Below are positions 27,001-34,091 of a DNA stretch of 64,000 nucleotides, in pieces. A model generated the notes under the pieces. It ran no database searches. It saw only the letters and a program-made list of their open reading frames with translations, and had not been told where the DNA came from. Both the position numbers and the translations under genes were made by a program. The DNA comes from Oscillospiraceae bacterium. GTDB taxonomy: Bacteria; Bacillota; Clostridia; Oscillospirales; Ruminococcaceae. The stretch spans positions 1 to 64,000 of the forward strand of contig JAFUOZ010000007.1 in assembly GCA_017481565.1 (NCBI GenBank), in the 5' to 3' direction. Position 1 is the first letter of the stretch, and each line of letters opens with the position of its first letter.

Positions 27001-28113
27001 CTTGAATACGGAGGGACCTTTTACAAGTACCTGTCCGTCACGGATTATCGTATCCATGCAGGAGATAGGCTTTCCTACAGAGCCGGGGCGGTTTCCGTCG
27101 ATAGCGTTATTTGAAATGGCGGGGGCACATTCTGTCATGCCGTAGCCGTTGAGTACGGGAACGCCTGTTCCTGCAAAGCGGATAACGTGCTCCGCTTCCA
27201 TAGGTGCGCCTCCCGATACGATATTTACCAGCTTTCCGCCGAAAAATGCCTTGACAGCCTGCTGCTCGGTAAGGTCGTTTCTCATGGAAGCAAATTTAAG
27301 TGCGCCGAACATAAGCTTCTTTGCAAGCTGGGGAACAACCGAGATGGATTCGGGGCGGAAAAGGCGCAGATTATCCAGAACGTTGGGCAGACCGTCGTTT
27401 ATGAATATCTGTTTTCCGTCAACAACCGACTTTGTAAGACTGGCTGTGAAGGCAAAGCAGTGGCTTAAAGGCAGAACACACATTTCTGTACGTGTGGGAA
27501 TTGATGTATGTACACAGGTAGCGGAAAGCACGAAATTTCGGTGGGTGAGCATTACGCCTTTGGGGAAGCCTGTTGTTCCCGAGGTGAACACGATAGCACA
27601 CAGGGAATCTCCGTCAGGCTCTTCGGTATATGAGCCTGCATACTCCTTTACGATATCACTGAGGGCAAGAGAGCCTTCAGCTGCTTCGCCGTCGGTTATG
27701 ATGATATACTCCACCTGCGGAGCGGCGTTTTTTATGGCAGGTATCATGCCCTTATGAAGCGTATCAAGGAATACTACCTTACAGTCTGCATAAGCAATAA
27801 GCTCGATAAGCCGTTCGGGAGTTTCGTTTGCGGCAAGCGGTACCATTACAGAGCCGCAGTTTACTGTTCCGAAATAGGATACTATCCACTGATATGAGTT
27901 TATGGAAATAAGTGCTGCATGTGCGCCCTTCAGTCCGTTTTCAACAAAAAAGCGGCTGAGTGCCTCTGTTTCCTGCTGAAGCTCCAGATATGTACGGCTT
28001 ACAAGTCCGTCGGGCGTTTTGTAGGTCACAGCAGGGTCGGAGGCATGGTCTGAAACGGCATAGTCCAGCATATGCTTAAGGCTGCGCAGGGTGGTGCGGT
28101 CTTCGATTATCAT
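24028..28113 (-). CDS. Fused adenylation-carrier-thioester reductase-iron alcohol dehydrogenase (1361 aa)
   Basis: A four-domain enzyme predicted to activate a carboxylic acid and reduce it to an alcohol. Residues 1-~515 form an acyl-CoA-synthetase-like adenylation domain (AIVFTSGTTGFPKG at 173, GYGMTECAP at 323, YFKTGDLGYF at 389, catalytic lysine in NASMKIIR at 506). Residues ~525-590 are a carrier domain (DNFFALGGDSLSAV, phosphopantetheine serine ~557). Residues ~615-960 are a Lys2/CAR-type thioester reductase (LLTGATGFLGAHVL; YIHSKYEAE with Y777 and K781). Residues ~1000-1361 are a group III Fe-alcohol dehydrogenase (GGGSVLDVSK; metal ligands D1178, H1182, H1249, H1263). There are no condensation domains. 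It is a single gene with its own consensus promoter. Its substrate is unknown. Confidence 0.88.
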   Translation of the reverse strand: MIIEDRTTLRSLKHMLDYAVSDHASDPAVTYKTPDGLVSRTYLELQQETEALSRFFVENGLKGAHAALISINSYQWIVSYFGTVNCGSVMVPLAANETPERLIELIAYADCKVVFLDTLHKGMIPAIKNAAPQVEYIIITDGEAAEGSLALSDIVKEYAGSYTEEPDGDSLCAIVFTSGTTGFPKGVMLTHRNFVLSATCVHTSIPTRTEMCVLPLSHCFAFTASLTKSVVDGKQIFINDGLPNVLDNLRLFRPESISVVPQLAKKLMFGALKFASMRNDLTEQQAVKAFFGGKLVNIVSGGAPMEAEHVIRFAGTGVPVLNGYGMTECAPAISNNAIDGNRPGSVGKPISCMDTIIRDGQVLVKGPSVFKGYYKNPEATAEAFTEDGYFKTGDLGYFDNDGFLFLTGRCKNLILLDNGENVSAEQLEERFAGEVAVKEVVCYGEGNAIIAEVFLDTEFLKENNITDPDAYMINVLQHVNSGLASFQRISRYVIRPVPFKRNASMKIIRTDEHMKSERKITAPVTPTEKLVCSAAAQQLMLKEVGIDDNFFALGGDSLSAVEFALALNIEPQLIYDKPFLGLLAQAIDEMKCSADVENEEEVNSLINETKGGTRSDKAQNILLTGATGFLGAHVLYRLLKEDVTVYVLVRSKERFYNRMKYYFGDISLDNIKVIIGDIEVKHFGLTSELYRELAEKIDTVIHTAANVHHAGDYSDLARTNVDGTNRVIRFAMKADAVLQHTSTVSLHGAGTVIEDRRDADFDEFTLYIGQHYTDNVYIHSKYEAERAVLNARKEGLKANIFRMGNLTWRSSDGVFQKNSEDNGFLHRIRATLKLGIINDNMDKYPMDLTAIDESADAVVLLSLTEDINNIYHIINPNYLPMADMFRLLDVPCRQVSSLETIETVAANSKDRDVMVLKFYSLISARSENVNVKTDFTVNALKACGFEWGQPDERYLKLGDHCLGYEPYEKHPMRSTGGTMSHIQNLFLSVLRGADIPESETVNEWGCIERLPEFAEKLSTKKPFVITFEPALSNPKIKSALDKLPSYTVFTDIKGEPTLTEADAALDMYNSEGCDGVIAIGGGSVLDVSKITALRAGNPDADIDSICKIDSKANRCVPFIAVPTTAGTGSEATIYAVIGDEEGNKKPFISTKFIPQMILLDGELTVSVPAATTAYTGIDALSHIIEASVSLYAPAFYDDLANAAQAAADIMASLETAVKEPDNADARSALLSASHEAGIAFRRTSTGYIHAIAHRLGEIYHIPHGLAIASVLTPVLSASRPYTDNALSALAKACGLEEKPEAFLDAADDLISAVGIDVTSVKVKPEDIDEIVRKAQDEVRVTGYPKPFGDDELKTFIKEYLT

Positions 28114-28194
28114 TTTTATTTATCCTTTCATATTTAAATAAATGCATATAAATTCTACAATATATAACAAAAAATTATTACTGCATACGATTTT

Positions 28195-28223
28195 ATTATA
28201 TACTGTGTTACAATTTTTGTCAA
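28195..28223 (-). promoter_or_regulatory. Promoter of the giant reductase gene
   Basis: On the minus strand TTGACA (28223-28218), a 17-base spacer and TATAAT (28200-28195). The leader to the start codon is about 75 bases. Confidence 0.88.
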
Positions 28224-28458
28224 GGATATTTAATTGTTTTATATATTCTTGGTATATATAAATAATAGTGATTTTTTTATGCATTTACACAATAAACAAC
28301 TGTTTTCTGATTCGGTGGGGTATTGTGTGTATTTTTTATTTATCCGATATTGCGAACATGTATTTTTTGTGTGCTCGGAAATGAACAAATATTTTCTGAA
28401 AATCAGCGGTTCCCTAGCCATAATATCCGCTGTTTCCGTATTTATTTACAAAAAACGG

Positions 28459-28487
28459 TTGACTTTCCGATGAAAATATGTTATTTT
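28459..28487 (+). promoter_or_regulatory. Probable promoter of hydG
   Basis: TTGACT (28459-28464), a 17-base spacer and TATTTT (28482-28487). The predicted transcript has a leader of about 235 bases before hydG. Confidence 0.55.
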
Positions 28488-28493
28488 TATATT

Positions 28494-28728
28494 ATTGAAG
28501 TTTGATCTGTCTAACAGCGGATTATCACATAAGGCGGAAGCTTTTCCTGACGCCGAATGTGCATAATATCAGACGTTCCCTAAACCGAGGATATGCTCCG
28601 AGGTCATGGCTGCGGCACTATATCTGTCTGTATATCTTACGGTATACGGAGCTTTTGCCGCACCTTTACAAAAGGTGCGTTTTTATTTGATCGGATTTCA
28701 AAATCTATTTTATAAAGGAATGAGCTTT
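28494..28728 (+). promoter_or_regulatory. Structured hydG leader with attenuator-like hairpin
   Basis: This non-coding leader has a long hairpin at 28521-28567, with ATTATCACAT pairing with ATGTGCATAAT around an inner GGCG/CGCC stem. Downstream, GCGGCA (28612-28617) can pair with TGCCGC (28656-28661). An intrinsic terminator CGCACCTTT-ACA-AAAGGTGCG followed by TTTTTATTT occupies 28659-28689. The TGCCGC arm overlaps the terminator stem by three bases, so the two structures compete. This is the layout of a riboswitch or attenuator; I do not recognise the class. Confidence 0.6.
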
Positions 28729-30153
28729 ATGGCAATCTACAATCCAAAATCAAAAACGGCAGAGGAATTTATCAATCATGAGGAAATTTTAGATACCCTT
28801 GACTATGCCGAAAAGAACAAGAGCAATGCCGAGGTAATAGACAAGGTGCTTGAAAAGGCAAGGCTAAAAAAAGGTCTTACTCACCGTGAAGCAGCTATAC
28901 TTTTAGACTGTGATATCCCCGAAAAAAATGCGGAGATCTTTGCTCTTGCCGAGCAGATCAAAAAGGATTATTACGGAAACAGAATAGTTCTTTTCGCTCC
29001 CCTCTATCTCTCAAACTACTGCGTAAACAGCTGCGTATATTGTCCTTATCATATCAAAAACAAGAATATCAGCCGCAAAAAGCTTACTCAGGAGGAAATA
29101 CGCAGAGAGGTAATAGCTCTGCAGGATATGGGTCATAAGAGACTTGCTCTTGAAACAGGCGAGGACCCTGTTCATAATCCTATTGAATATGTTCTTGAAA
29201 GTATTGAGACTATCTACGGAATAAAGCACCGCAACGGCGCTATCAGAAGAGTAAATGTAAATATTGCGGCAACTACCGTTGAAAATTACCGCCGTCTCAG
29301 AGATGCGGGAATAGGTACATATATTCTCTTTCAGGAAACATACCACAAGGAAAGCTATTTAAAGCTTCACCCTGCAGGACCCAAGCATGATTATGATTAT
29401 CACACCGAGGCTATGGACCGTGCAATGGAAGGCGGCATTGACGATGTAGGCTGCGGAGTTCTTTTCGGTCTGGAATTATACCGCTATGAATTTGCGGGAC
29501 TTCTTATGCACGCTGAGCATCTTGAAGCAGTTTACGGAGTAGGTCCTCACACAATAAGCGTACCCAGAATACGCCGTGCAGACGATATAGACCCCTCAAC
29601 CTTTGATAATGGCATAGATGACGATACCTTTGCAAAGATCGTTGCCTGTATCAGAATTGCCGTGCCCTACACAGGCATGATCGTTTCCACAAGAGAAAGC
29701 CGCAAGGTAAGGGAAAGAGTTCTCCATTTAGGCGTATCCCAGATAAGCGGCGGCTCACGCACCAGCGTAGGCGGTTATGCAGAGGAGGAAGAGCCTGAGG
29801 ATAATTCCGCTCAGTTTGATGTAAGCGATACACGTACCCTTGACCAGATAGTAAACTGGCTTATGAAAATGGATTATATCCCCTCATTCTGTACAGCCTG
29901 CTACCGTGAGGGAAGAACAGGCGACAGATTTATGGCACTCTGCAAGAATATGCAGATACTCAACTGCTGTCACCCCAATGCACTTATGACTCTTAAGGAA
30001 TATCTCGGCGACTATGCTTCCGAGGATACAAGAAATGTAGGTCTTAAGCTTATCGAAAAGGAGCTTCTCAATGTTCCCAACGAAAAGGTAAGAAATATAT
30101 GCGCCGAAAATCTTATGAAGATATCGGAAGGCTCAAGAGATTTCAGATTCTGA
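28729..30153 (+). CDS. hydG: [FeFe]-hydrogenase maturase HydG
   Basis: A radical SAM tyrosine lyase that makes CO and cyanide for the H-cluster. The CX3CX2C motif is CVNSCVYCPYH (near residue 98). The C-terminal second-cluster cysteines are in FCTACYREGRTGDRFMALCK and NCCHPNALMTLKEY. The family segment SGGSRTSVGGY is present. The length of 474 residues is normal. The start at 28729 (MAIYNPKSK) has AAAGGA nine bases upstream; the ATG at 28720 touches that site and is rejected. It leads hydG-hydF-TM1266 behind a structured leader. HydE, the third maturase, is not in this window. Confidence 0.96.
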   Translation: MAIYNPKSKTAEEFINHEEILDTLDYAEKNKSNAEVIDKVLEKARLKKGLTHREAAILLDCDIPEKNAEIFALAEQIKKDYYGNRIVLFAPLYLSNYCVNSCVYCPYHIKNKNISRKKLTQEEIRREVIALQDMGHKRLALETGEDPVHNPIEYVLESIETIYGIKHRNGAIRRVNVNIAATTVENYRRLRDAGIGTYILFQETYHKESYLKLHPAGPKHDYDYHTEAMDRAMEGGIDDVGCGVLFGLELYRYEFAGLLMHAEHLEAVYGVGPHTISVPRIRRADDIDPSTFDNGIDDDTFAKIVACIRIAVPYTGMIVSTRESRKVRERVLHLGVSQISGGSRTSVGGYAEEEEPEDNSAQFDVSDTRTLDQIVNWLMKMDYIPSFCTACYREGRTGDRFMALCKNMQILNCCHPNALMTLKEYLGDYASEDTRNVGLKLIEKELLNVPNEKVRNICAENLMKISEGSRDFRF

Positions 30154-30169
30154 TAAAGGAGGCTTATCA

Positions 30170-31369
30170 ATGGCAGCACCTCTTAACGGTACACCCTCAG
30201 CCGAAAGAATACATATCGGCTTTTTCGGAAAAATGAACAGCGGTAAATCATCACTTATAAACGCTGTTACGGGACAGGGCATATCTATCGTATCCGATAC
30301 TCCCGGCACTACCACAGACCCTGTAAGCAAGGCTATGGAAATTTCGGGGCTGGGAGCCTGTCTGCTGACCGATACGGCAGGCTTTGACGATACCTCCGAG
30401 CTTGGCGGAATGCGTGTGGAGAAAACCTCTGCCGCCGCTATGAAAACAGATATTGCAGTTGTTGTTTTCTCAGATGAAAATATTGATATGCCTCTTGAAT
30501 GGTACAACAGATTCAGGGAAAAGAAAATAAATACCCTTGCGGTCACATCTAAATATGATACCGCTGAGGGAAAGGCTGTTTCCAAAAAGCTTACCGATAT
30601 GAATATCCCTCATATAAAGACCTCCGCTGCTGACAGAACGGGCATAGACGAGCTTATAAAGGAGCTTGCACGTATTGCCGCAGACAATGAGGAAAAGCTT
30701 TTTATCACAGGAGATCTTGTTTCCGAAGGAGATACCGTTCTGCTTGTAATGCCCCAGGATATACAGGCTCCCAAGGGCAGACTGATACTTCCGCAGGTAC
30801 AGACCACACGAGAGCTTCTTGACAGAAAGTGCACCGTTATAAGCACAACTGCCGATATGCTTGACAATGCGCTTAAAGCGCTTTCCGCTCCCCCCGATCT
30901 GATCATCACCGATTCACAGGTATTCAGAACCGTATATGACAAAAAGCCCTCCGAAAGCAGACTTACTTCCTTTTCAACTCTTTTTGCCGCTTACAAGGGA
31001 GATATTAAAAGCTATATAAAGGGAGCGGCTGCCATAAACAAGCTTACAGAAAGCTCCCGTGTGCTTATTGCGGAATGCTGTACCCATGCTCCCAAGGAGG
31101 AGGATATCGGACGGGTAAAGCTGCCCCGTCTGCTCCGAAAAAAAGCAGGCGAGGGTCTTACAGTGGATATCGTCGGAGGAGCGGATTTCCCCGAAGTGCT
31201 TACCGATTATGACCTTATCATACAGTGCGGTGCCTGTATGTTCAACCGCCGTCATGTGCTTTCCAGGATAGAACGTGCAGCTTCCCAGAATGTACCTATA
31301 ACAAATTACGGCATAGCTATTGCCCATATAAGCGGAATACTTGACAAGGTGGAGATAACAAATCTATGA
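30170..31369 (+). CDS. hydF: [FeFe]-hydrogenase maturation GTPase HydF
   Basis: A GTPase scaffold that carries the H-cluster precursor to the hydrogenase. The N-terminal G domain has FGKMNSGKSSLINAV (P-loop) and LLTDTAGFDD. The 4Fe-4S ligands are CCTHAPKEEDIGRVKLP and, later, IQCGACMFNRRHVLSRI. The 399-residue length is typical. The start at 30170 has AAAGGAGG eight bases upstream, 16 bases after hydG. The stop overlaps the next start (ATGA). Confidence 0.96.
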   Translation: MAAPLNGTPSAERIHIGFFGKMNSGKSSLINAVTGQGISIVSDTPGTTTDPVSKAMEISGLGACLLTDTAGFDDTSELGGMRVEKTSAAAMKTDIAVVVFSDENIDMPLEWYNRFREKKINTLAVTSKYDTAEGKAVSKKLTDMNIPHIKTSAADRTGIDELIKELARIAADNEEKLFITGDLVSEGDTVLLVMPQDIQAPKGRLILPQVQTTRELLDRKCTVISTTADMLDNALKALSAPPDLIITDSQVFRTVYDKKPSESRLTSFSTLFAAYKGDIKSYIKGAAAINKLTESSRVLIAECCTHAPKEEDIGRVKLPRLLRKKAGEGLTVDIVGGADFPEVLTDYDLIIQCGACMFNRRHVLSRIERAASQNVPITNYGIAIAHISGILDKVEITNL

Positions 31370-31629
31370 TACAGAATACACCCGATGATACAAGAGTAGC
31401 GGTAATTTCACTTATCGTTGAAAAAAAGGAACGTGCCGAGGATATAAACCGTATTCTCCATGAATACAGCGGATATATCATCGGCAGAATGGGTATACCA
31501 TATCAAAAAAAGGATATTTCTGTCATAAGCGTTGCTGTGGACGCACCTGCCGATATAATAAGCGGACTTTCGGGAAAGCTGGGCAGGCTTGACGGTATAT
31601 CCGCAAAGACAGCATATTCAAAGCTGTAA
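31366..31629 (+). CDS. TM1266-family iron-only hydrogenase system regulator
   Basis: An 87-residue ACT-like protein: RVAVISLIVEKKERAEDIN, IIGRMGIPYQKKDISVIS and a C-terminal LGRLDGISAKTAYSKL. Members of this family are consistently encoded with hydrogenase maturases and thought to regulate them; the mechanism is not known. It overlaps hydF by four bases and is followed 10 bases later by a response regulator gene, so the maturase operon may read into the two-component operon. Confidence 0.9.
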   Translation: MIQNTPDDTRVAVISLIVEKKERAEDINRILHEYSGYIIGRMGIPYQKKDISVISVAVDAPADIISGLSGKLGRLDGISAKTAYSKL

Positions 31630-31639
31630 GGAGAACATC

Positions 31640-32320
31640 ATGAAGAAGATACTTATTGTTGAGGACGACAATGAAATCCGCTGTCTGCTTTCGGAATATC
31701 TTTCTCAGCTGGGATATTCCCCTCTTACTGCGGAAAACGGTCTCGACGGACTTAAATCTGCACGTGACAATGAGGAGCTTTCACTTATAATACTTGACCT
31801 TATGCTCCCCTATCAGAGCGGAGATTCGGTGCTGAAAAAGCTCCGTGAATTTACCGATATCCCTGTGATAATCCTGTCTGCCAAAAGCATGGTACAGTCA
31901 AAGATAGACCTTATAAAAGCAGGTGCTGACGATTATATGACAAAGCCCTTCGATCTTGACGAGCTTGCAGTAAGGATAGAAGCACTTCTCCGCAGAAGCG
32001 GCAGAAACAACAAAAAGCAGTCGGACTTCCTGACATATAAAAAGCTTACTCTCGATACGGAAAACAAGACCGCATCGGTAAACGGAAATACCCTTGTGCT
32101 TACAAGCAAGGAATATGCTATCTTAGAGCTTATGCTTTCAAATCCTGCCAAGCTTTTTTCAAAGTCAAATATCTTTGAAAGTATATGGAACGAGGAATAT
32201 CTGTGCGATGACAATACCGTAAAGGTACATATAAGCAATTTAAGAAACAAGATCAAAAAATATGATCCCGATGAGGAATATATCTGCACCGTATGGGGCA
32301 TGGGATATAAGCTGGCTTGA
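31640..32320 (+). CDS. OmpR-family response regulator
   Basis: A transcription factor with an N-terminal receiver domain: KKILIVEDDNEI, the phospho-accepting aspartate in LIILDLMLPYQSG (near residue 54), and lysine in DDYMTKPFDLDE. The C-terminal winged helix is SKEYAILELMLSNPAKLFSK and NTVKVHISNLRNKI. The start at 31640 has AAGGAG upstream. It is encoded with an ABC transporter and a histidine kinase. Three direct repeats directly after the gene look like its own binding site. Confidence 0.93.
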   Translation: MKKILIVEDDNEIRCLLSEYLSQLGYSPLTAENGLDGLKSARDNEELSLIILDLMLPYQSGDSVLKKLREFTDIPVIILSAKSMVQSKIDLIKAGADDYMTKPFDLDELAVRIEALLRRSGRNNKKQSDFLTYKKLTLDTENKTASVNGNTLVLTSKEYAILELMLSNPAKLFSKSNIFESIWNEEYLCDDNTVKVHISNLRNKIKKYDPDEEYICTVWGMGYKLA

Positions 32321-32323
32321 TAT

Positions 32324-32357
32324 TTAACCTTTTCTTAACCTTTTCCTTAACCTTTTC
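32324..32357 (+). promoter_or_regulatory. Triple direct repeat, likely response-regulator operator
   Basis: TTAACCTTTTC occurs three times, at 32324, 32335 and 32347, with 11- and 12-base periods. It lies directly upstream of a promoter with a good TATAAT (32378-32383) but a poor -35. OmpR-type regulators typically bind direct repeats with an 11-base period at such sites. Confidence 0.65.
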
Positions 32358-32383
32358 TTTACACATAGGAATTATCATATAAT
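32355..32383 (+). promoter_or_regulatory. Probable activator-dependent promoter for the ABC genes
   Basis: TATAAT at 32378-32383 with only TTCTTT at the -35 position 17 bases upstream. The -35 overlaps the repeat array. Confidence 0.5.
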
Positions 32384-32413
32384 CAAAGAAAAACAGCGAA
32401 AGGAAAATTGCTT

Positions 32414-33169
32414 ATGTCTGATAATGTATTACGGCTTGACAAGCTTACAAAGGTCTATAAGGAAACAAAAGCGGTCACCGATTTTGATCTTAACGTTAAA
32501 AGGGGTCATATATGCGGACTTATCGGTCCTAATGGAGCGGGAAAGACCACCATTATGAAAATGACCGCAGGACTTATCCACCCCACATCGGGAAAAATGG
32601 AATTTTTCGGTGACAGCTCCGATCTGAAAAGCTCACGCAGAAGAATGTGCTTTATGCTGGAGGCTCCCATAATCGAACCTCAGATGACAGCAGAGGAAAA
32701 TATGCAGTATATCCGCTATGCAAAGGGTGTTGCAGACGAAAAAAAGATAGCCGAAACTCTTGATTTTGTAGGTCTGGGAAATACAGGCAAAAAGCTTGCC
32801 GCTAAATTTTCTCTGGGTATGAAGCAGCGTCTCGGAATTGCAATGTCACTTCTGACCGAGCCTGAGATACTTGTTCTTGATGAACCTGTGAACGGACTTG
32901 ATCCAGAGGGGATAGTTGAAATACGCCACATGCTGAAAAGGCTTTCAGATGAAAAAAATGTGACTATAATAATCTCCAGTCATATACTTTCCGAGCTTGC
33001 GGAGCTTTGCAGCGATTTTGCGATAATAAATCACGGCAGGCTTATCGAAAGCTTCAGTGCTTCTGAGCTTAACAATAAATGCAGAACTCATATCGCCATT
33101 AAACAGATAATATCAACAAAACGGCAGCTGTTCTTGAGGACAGGCTTTCCGTCAGTGATTATACGGTGA
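32414..33169 (+). CDS. ABC transporter ATP-binding protein, frameshifted near the C-terminus
   Basis: ATPase of a NatA/Bcr-like exporter. Walker A is GLIGPNGAGKTTIMKMTAG, the signature is KFSLGMKQRLGIAM, and Walker B is ILVLDEPVNGLDPEG, with a switch histidine in IIISSHILSELA. The start at 32414 has AAAGGA upstream; the TTG at 32408 is rejected. After NNKCRTHIAIK the frame leaves the conserved path and ends at 33169. In the -1 frame, translation continues DNINKTAAVLEDRLSVSDY to a stop at 33327, which overlaps the permease start. One A appears missing from the run at 33101-33103. The core ATPase is intact; about 75 C-terminal residues are replaced. Confidence 0.85.
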   Translation: MSDNVLRLDKLTKVYKETKAVTDFDLNVKRGHICGLIGPNGAGKTTIMKMTAGLIHPTSGKMEFFGDSSDLKSSRRRMCFMLEAPIIEPQMTAEENMQYIRYAKGVADEKKIAETLDFVGLGNTGKKLAAKFSLGMKQRLGIAMSLLTEPEILVLDEPVNGLDPEGIVEIRHMLKRLSDEKNVTIIISSHILSELAELCSDFAIINHGRLIESFSASELNNKCRTHIAIKQIISTKRQLFLRTGFPSVIIR

Positions 33170-33319
33170 TCCACGGAGATGAAATTCATCTTTATGAATA
33201 TACCGATGATATAGCTATAGTATCAAGGACCGTCACAGGAAGCGGTCTTACCATAACAAAGCTTGTTTCAGAGGGCGAAAGCCTTGAGGATTATTATCTT
33301 TCAAAGGTAGGTGGCGAAA

Positions 33320-34060
33320 ATGAGTAAGCATATAAAAGCGGAATGGTACAGGATCACTCATACACAGCCTTATTTCAGGTGGTATGTGATCGTTGGAATA
33401 CTAATTGTGATCATGCCTGTGCTTGCCTTTCCGAAGGCATTTGAAAACGATCTGTGTACCGCTCTTATGAACAGCCTGGGCGGAATGGGATTTATAATGT
33501 CAGCATTACTGAGTGTTATCACAGCAGTTATGACAGCAAACATATATATGTCAAGACTTCATTATTATGAGGTCATGGACGGTGCGTCCGTTCATAAAAT
33601 AATACTCAGCAAGCTTATTACGCATTTTTCGGTAATAACTGTATTTTATGTTCTGCCGTCCTGTATACTTTTCGGTATAATATACGGTCTTAACGGCGGC
33701 GGTGAGATGAAAAGCGTACCTCTTTTCTTTCTGTTATATATCATCAATATGTATCACCTTTCATTAAGATCTGTCCTGCTTTCAATAATAGTCAGAAGCT
33801 TCAACGGAAGCATGCTGGTATCATATATACCTATTATTCTGGAGCTTATGCCCTACATGCTGCTTATAAACCTGATGCCGGAACATTTGGAGACAATACA
33901 GAAAATATTTAATTTCTTCCCCACTATACAGCTTATGTGTCTTCCGATGCCCGAATATACTTCACAGTTTACAGCTGCAGTAATAATCGGATTTTTAGTG
34001 AGCATGACAGCACTTTATGCGCTTGCTTACTATGTATATTCAAAAACGGATTTTAAATAA
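33320..34060 (+). CDS. ABC transporter permease
   Basis: An integral membrane partner of the ATPase: 246 residues with about six hydrophobic helices and a short basic N-terminus (MSKHIKAEWYRITHTQPYF). It resembles permeases of lantibiotic-immunity and antimicrobial-peptide exporters (ABC-2 type). The start at 33320 overlaps the ancestral stop of the ATPase frame (ATGAGTAA), so coupling would be lost with the frameshift. It lies between the ATPase and histidine kinase genes. Confidence 0.8.
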   Translation: MSKHIKAEWYRITHTQPYFRWYVIVGILIVIMPVLAFPKAFENDLCTALMNSLGGMGFIMSALLSVITAVMTANIYMSRLHYYEVMDGASVHKIILSKLITHFSVITVFYVLPSCILFGIIYGLNGGGEMKSVPLFFLLYIINMYHLSLRSVLLSIIVRSFNGSMLVSYIPIILELMPYMLLINLMPEHLETIQKIFNFFPTIQLMCLPMPEYTSQFTAAVIIGFLVSMTALYALAYYVYSKTDFK

Positions 34061-34091
34061 TATTTCAAATAATAAAAGGAGGCGTACCGCT

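Noticed and set aside
28381-28473. 30-codon open frame starting MNKYFLKISGS
   Set aside because: It has no ribosome site, and it runs into the probable hydG promoter.
28494-28690. Known riboswitch class for the hydG leader (T-box, TPP, SAM, cobalamin, FMN, THF)
   Set aside because: None of the conserved core motifs that I know from these classes is present.
28606-28728. N-terminal extension of HydG
   Set aside because: The open frame runs through the hairpins of the leader, has no ribosome site, and known HydG proteins begin near MAIYNPKSK.
33095-33110. Programmed -1 frameshift in the ABC ATPase
   Set aside because: The ATTAAACAG context has no canonical slippery heptamer in the right frame, and no downstream pseudoknot is evident; a single-base indel is simpler.
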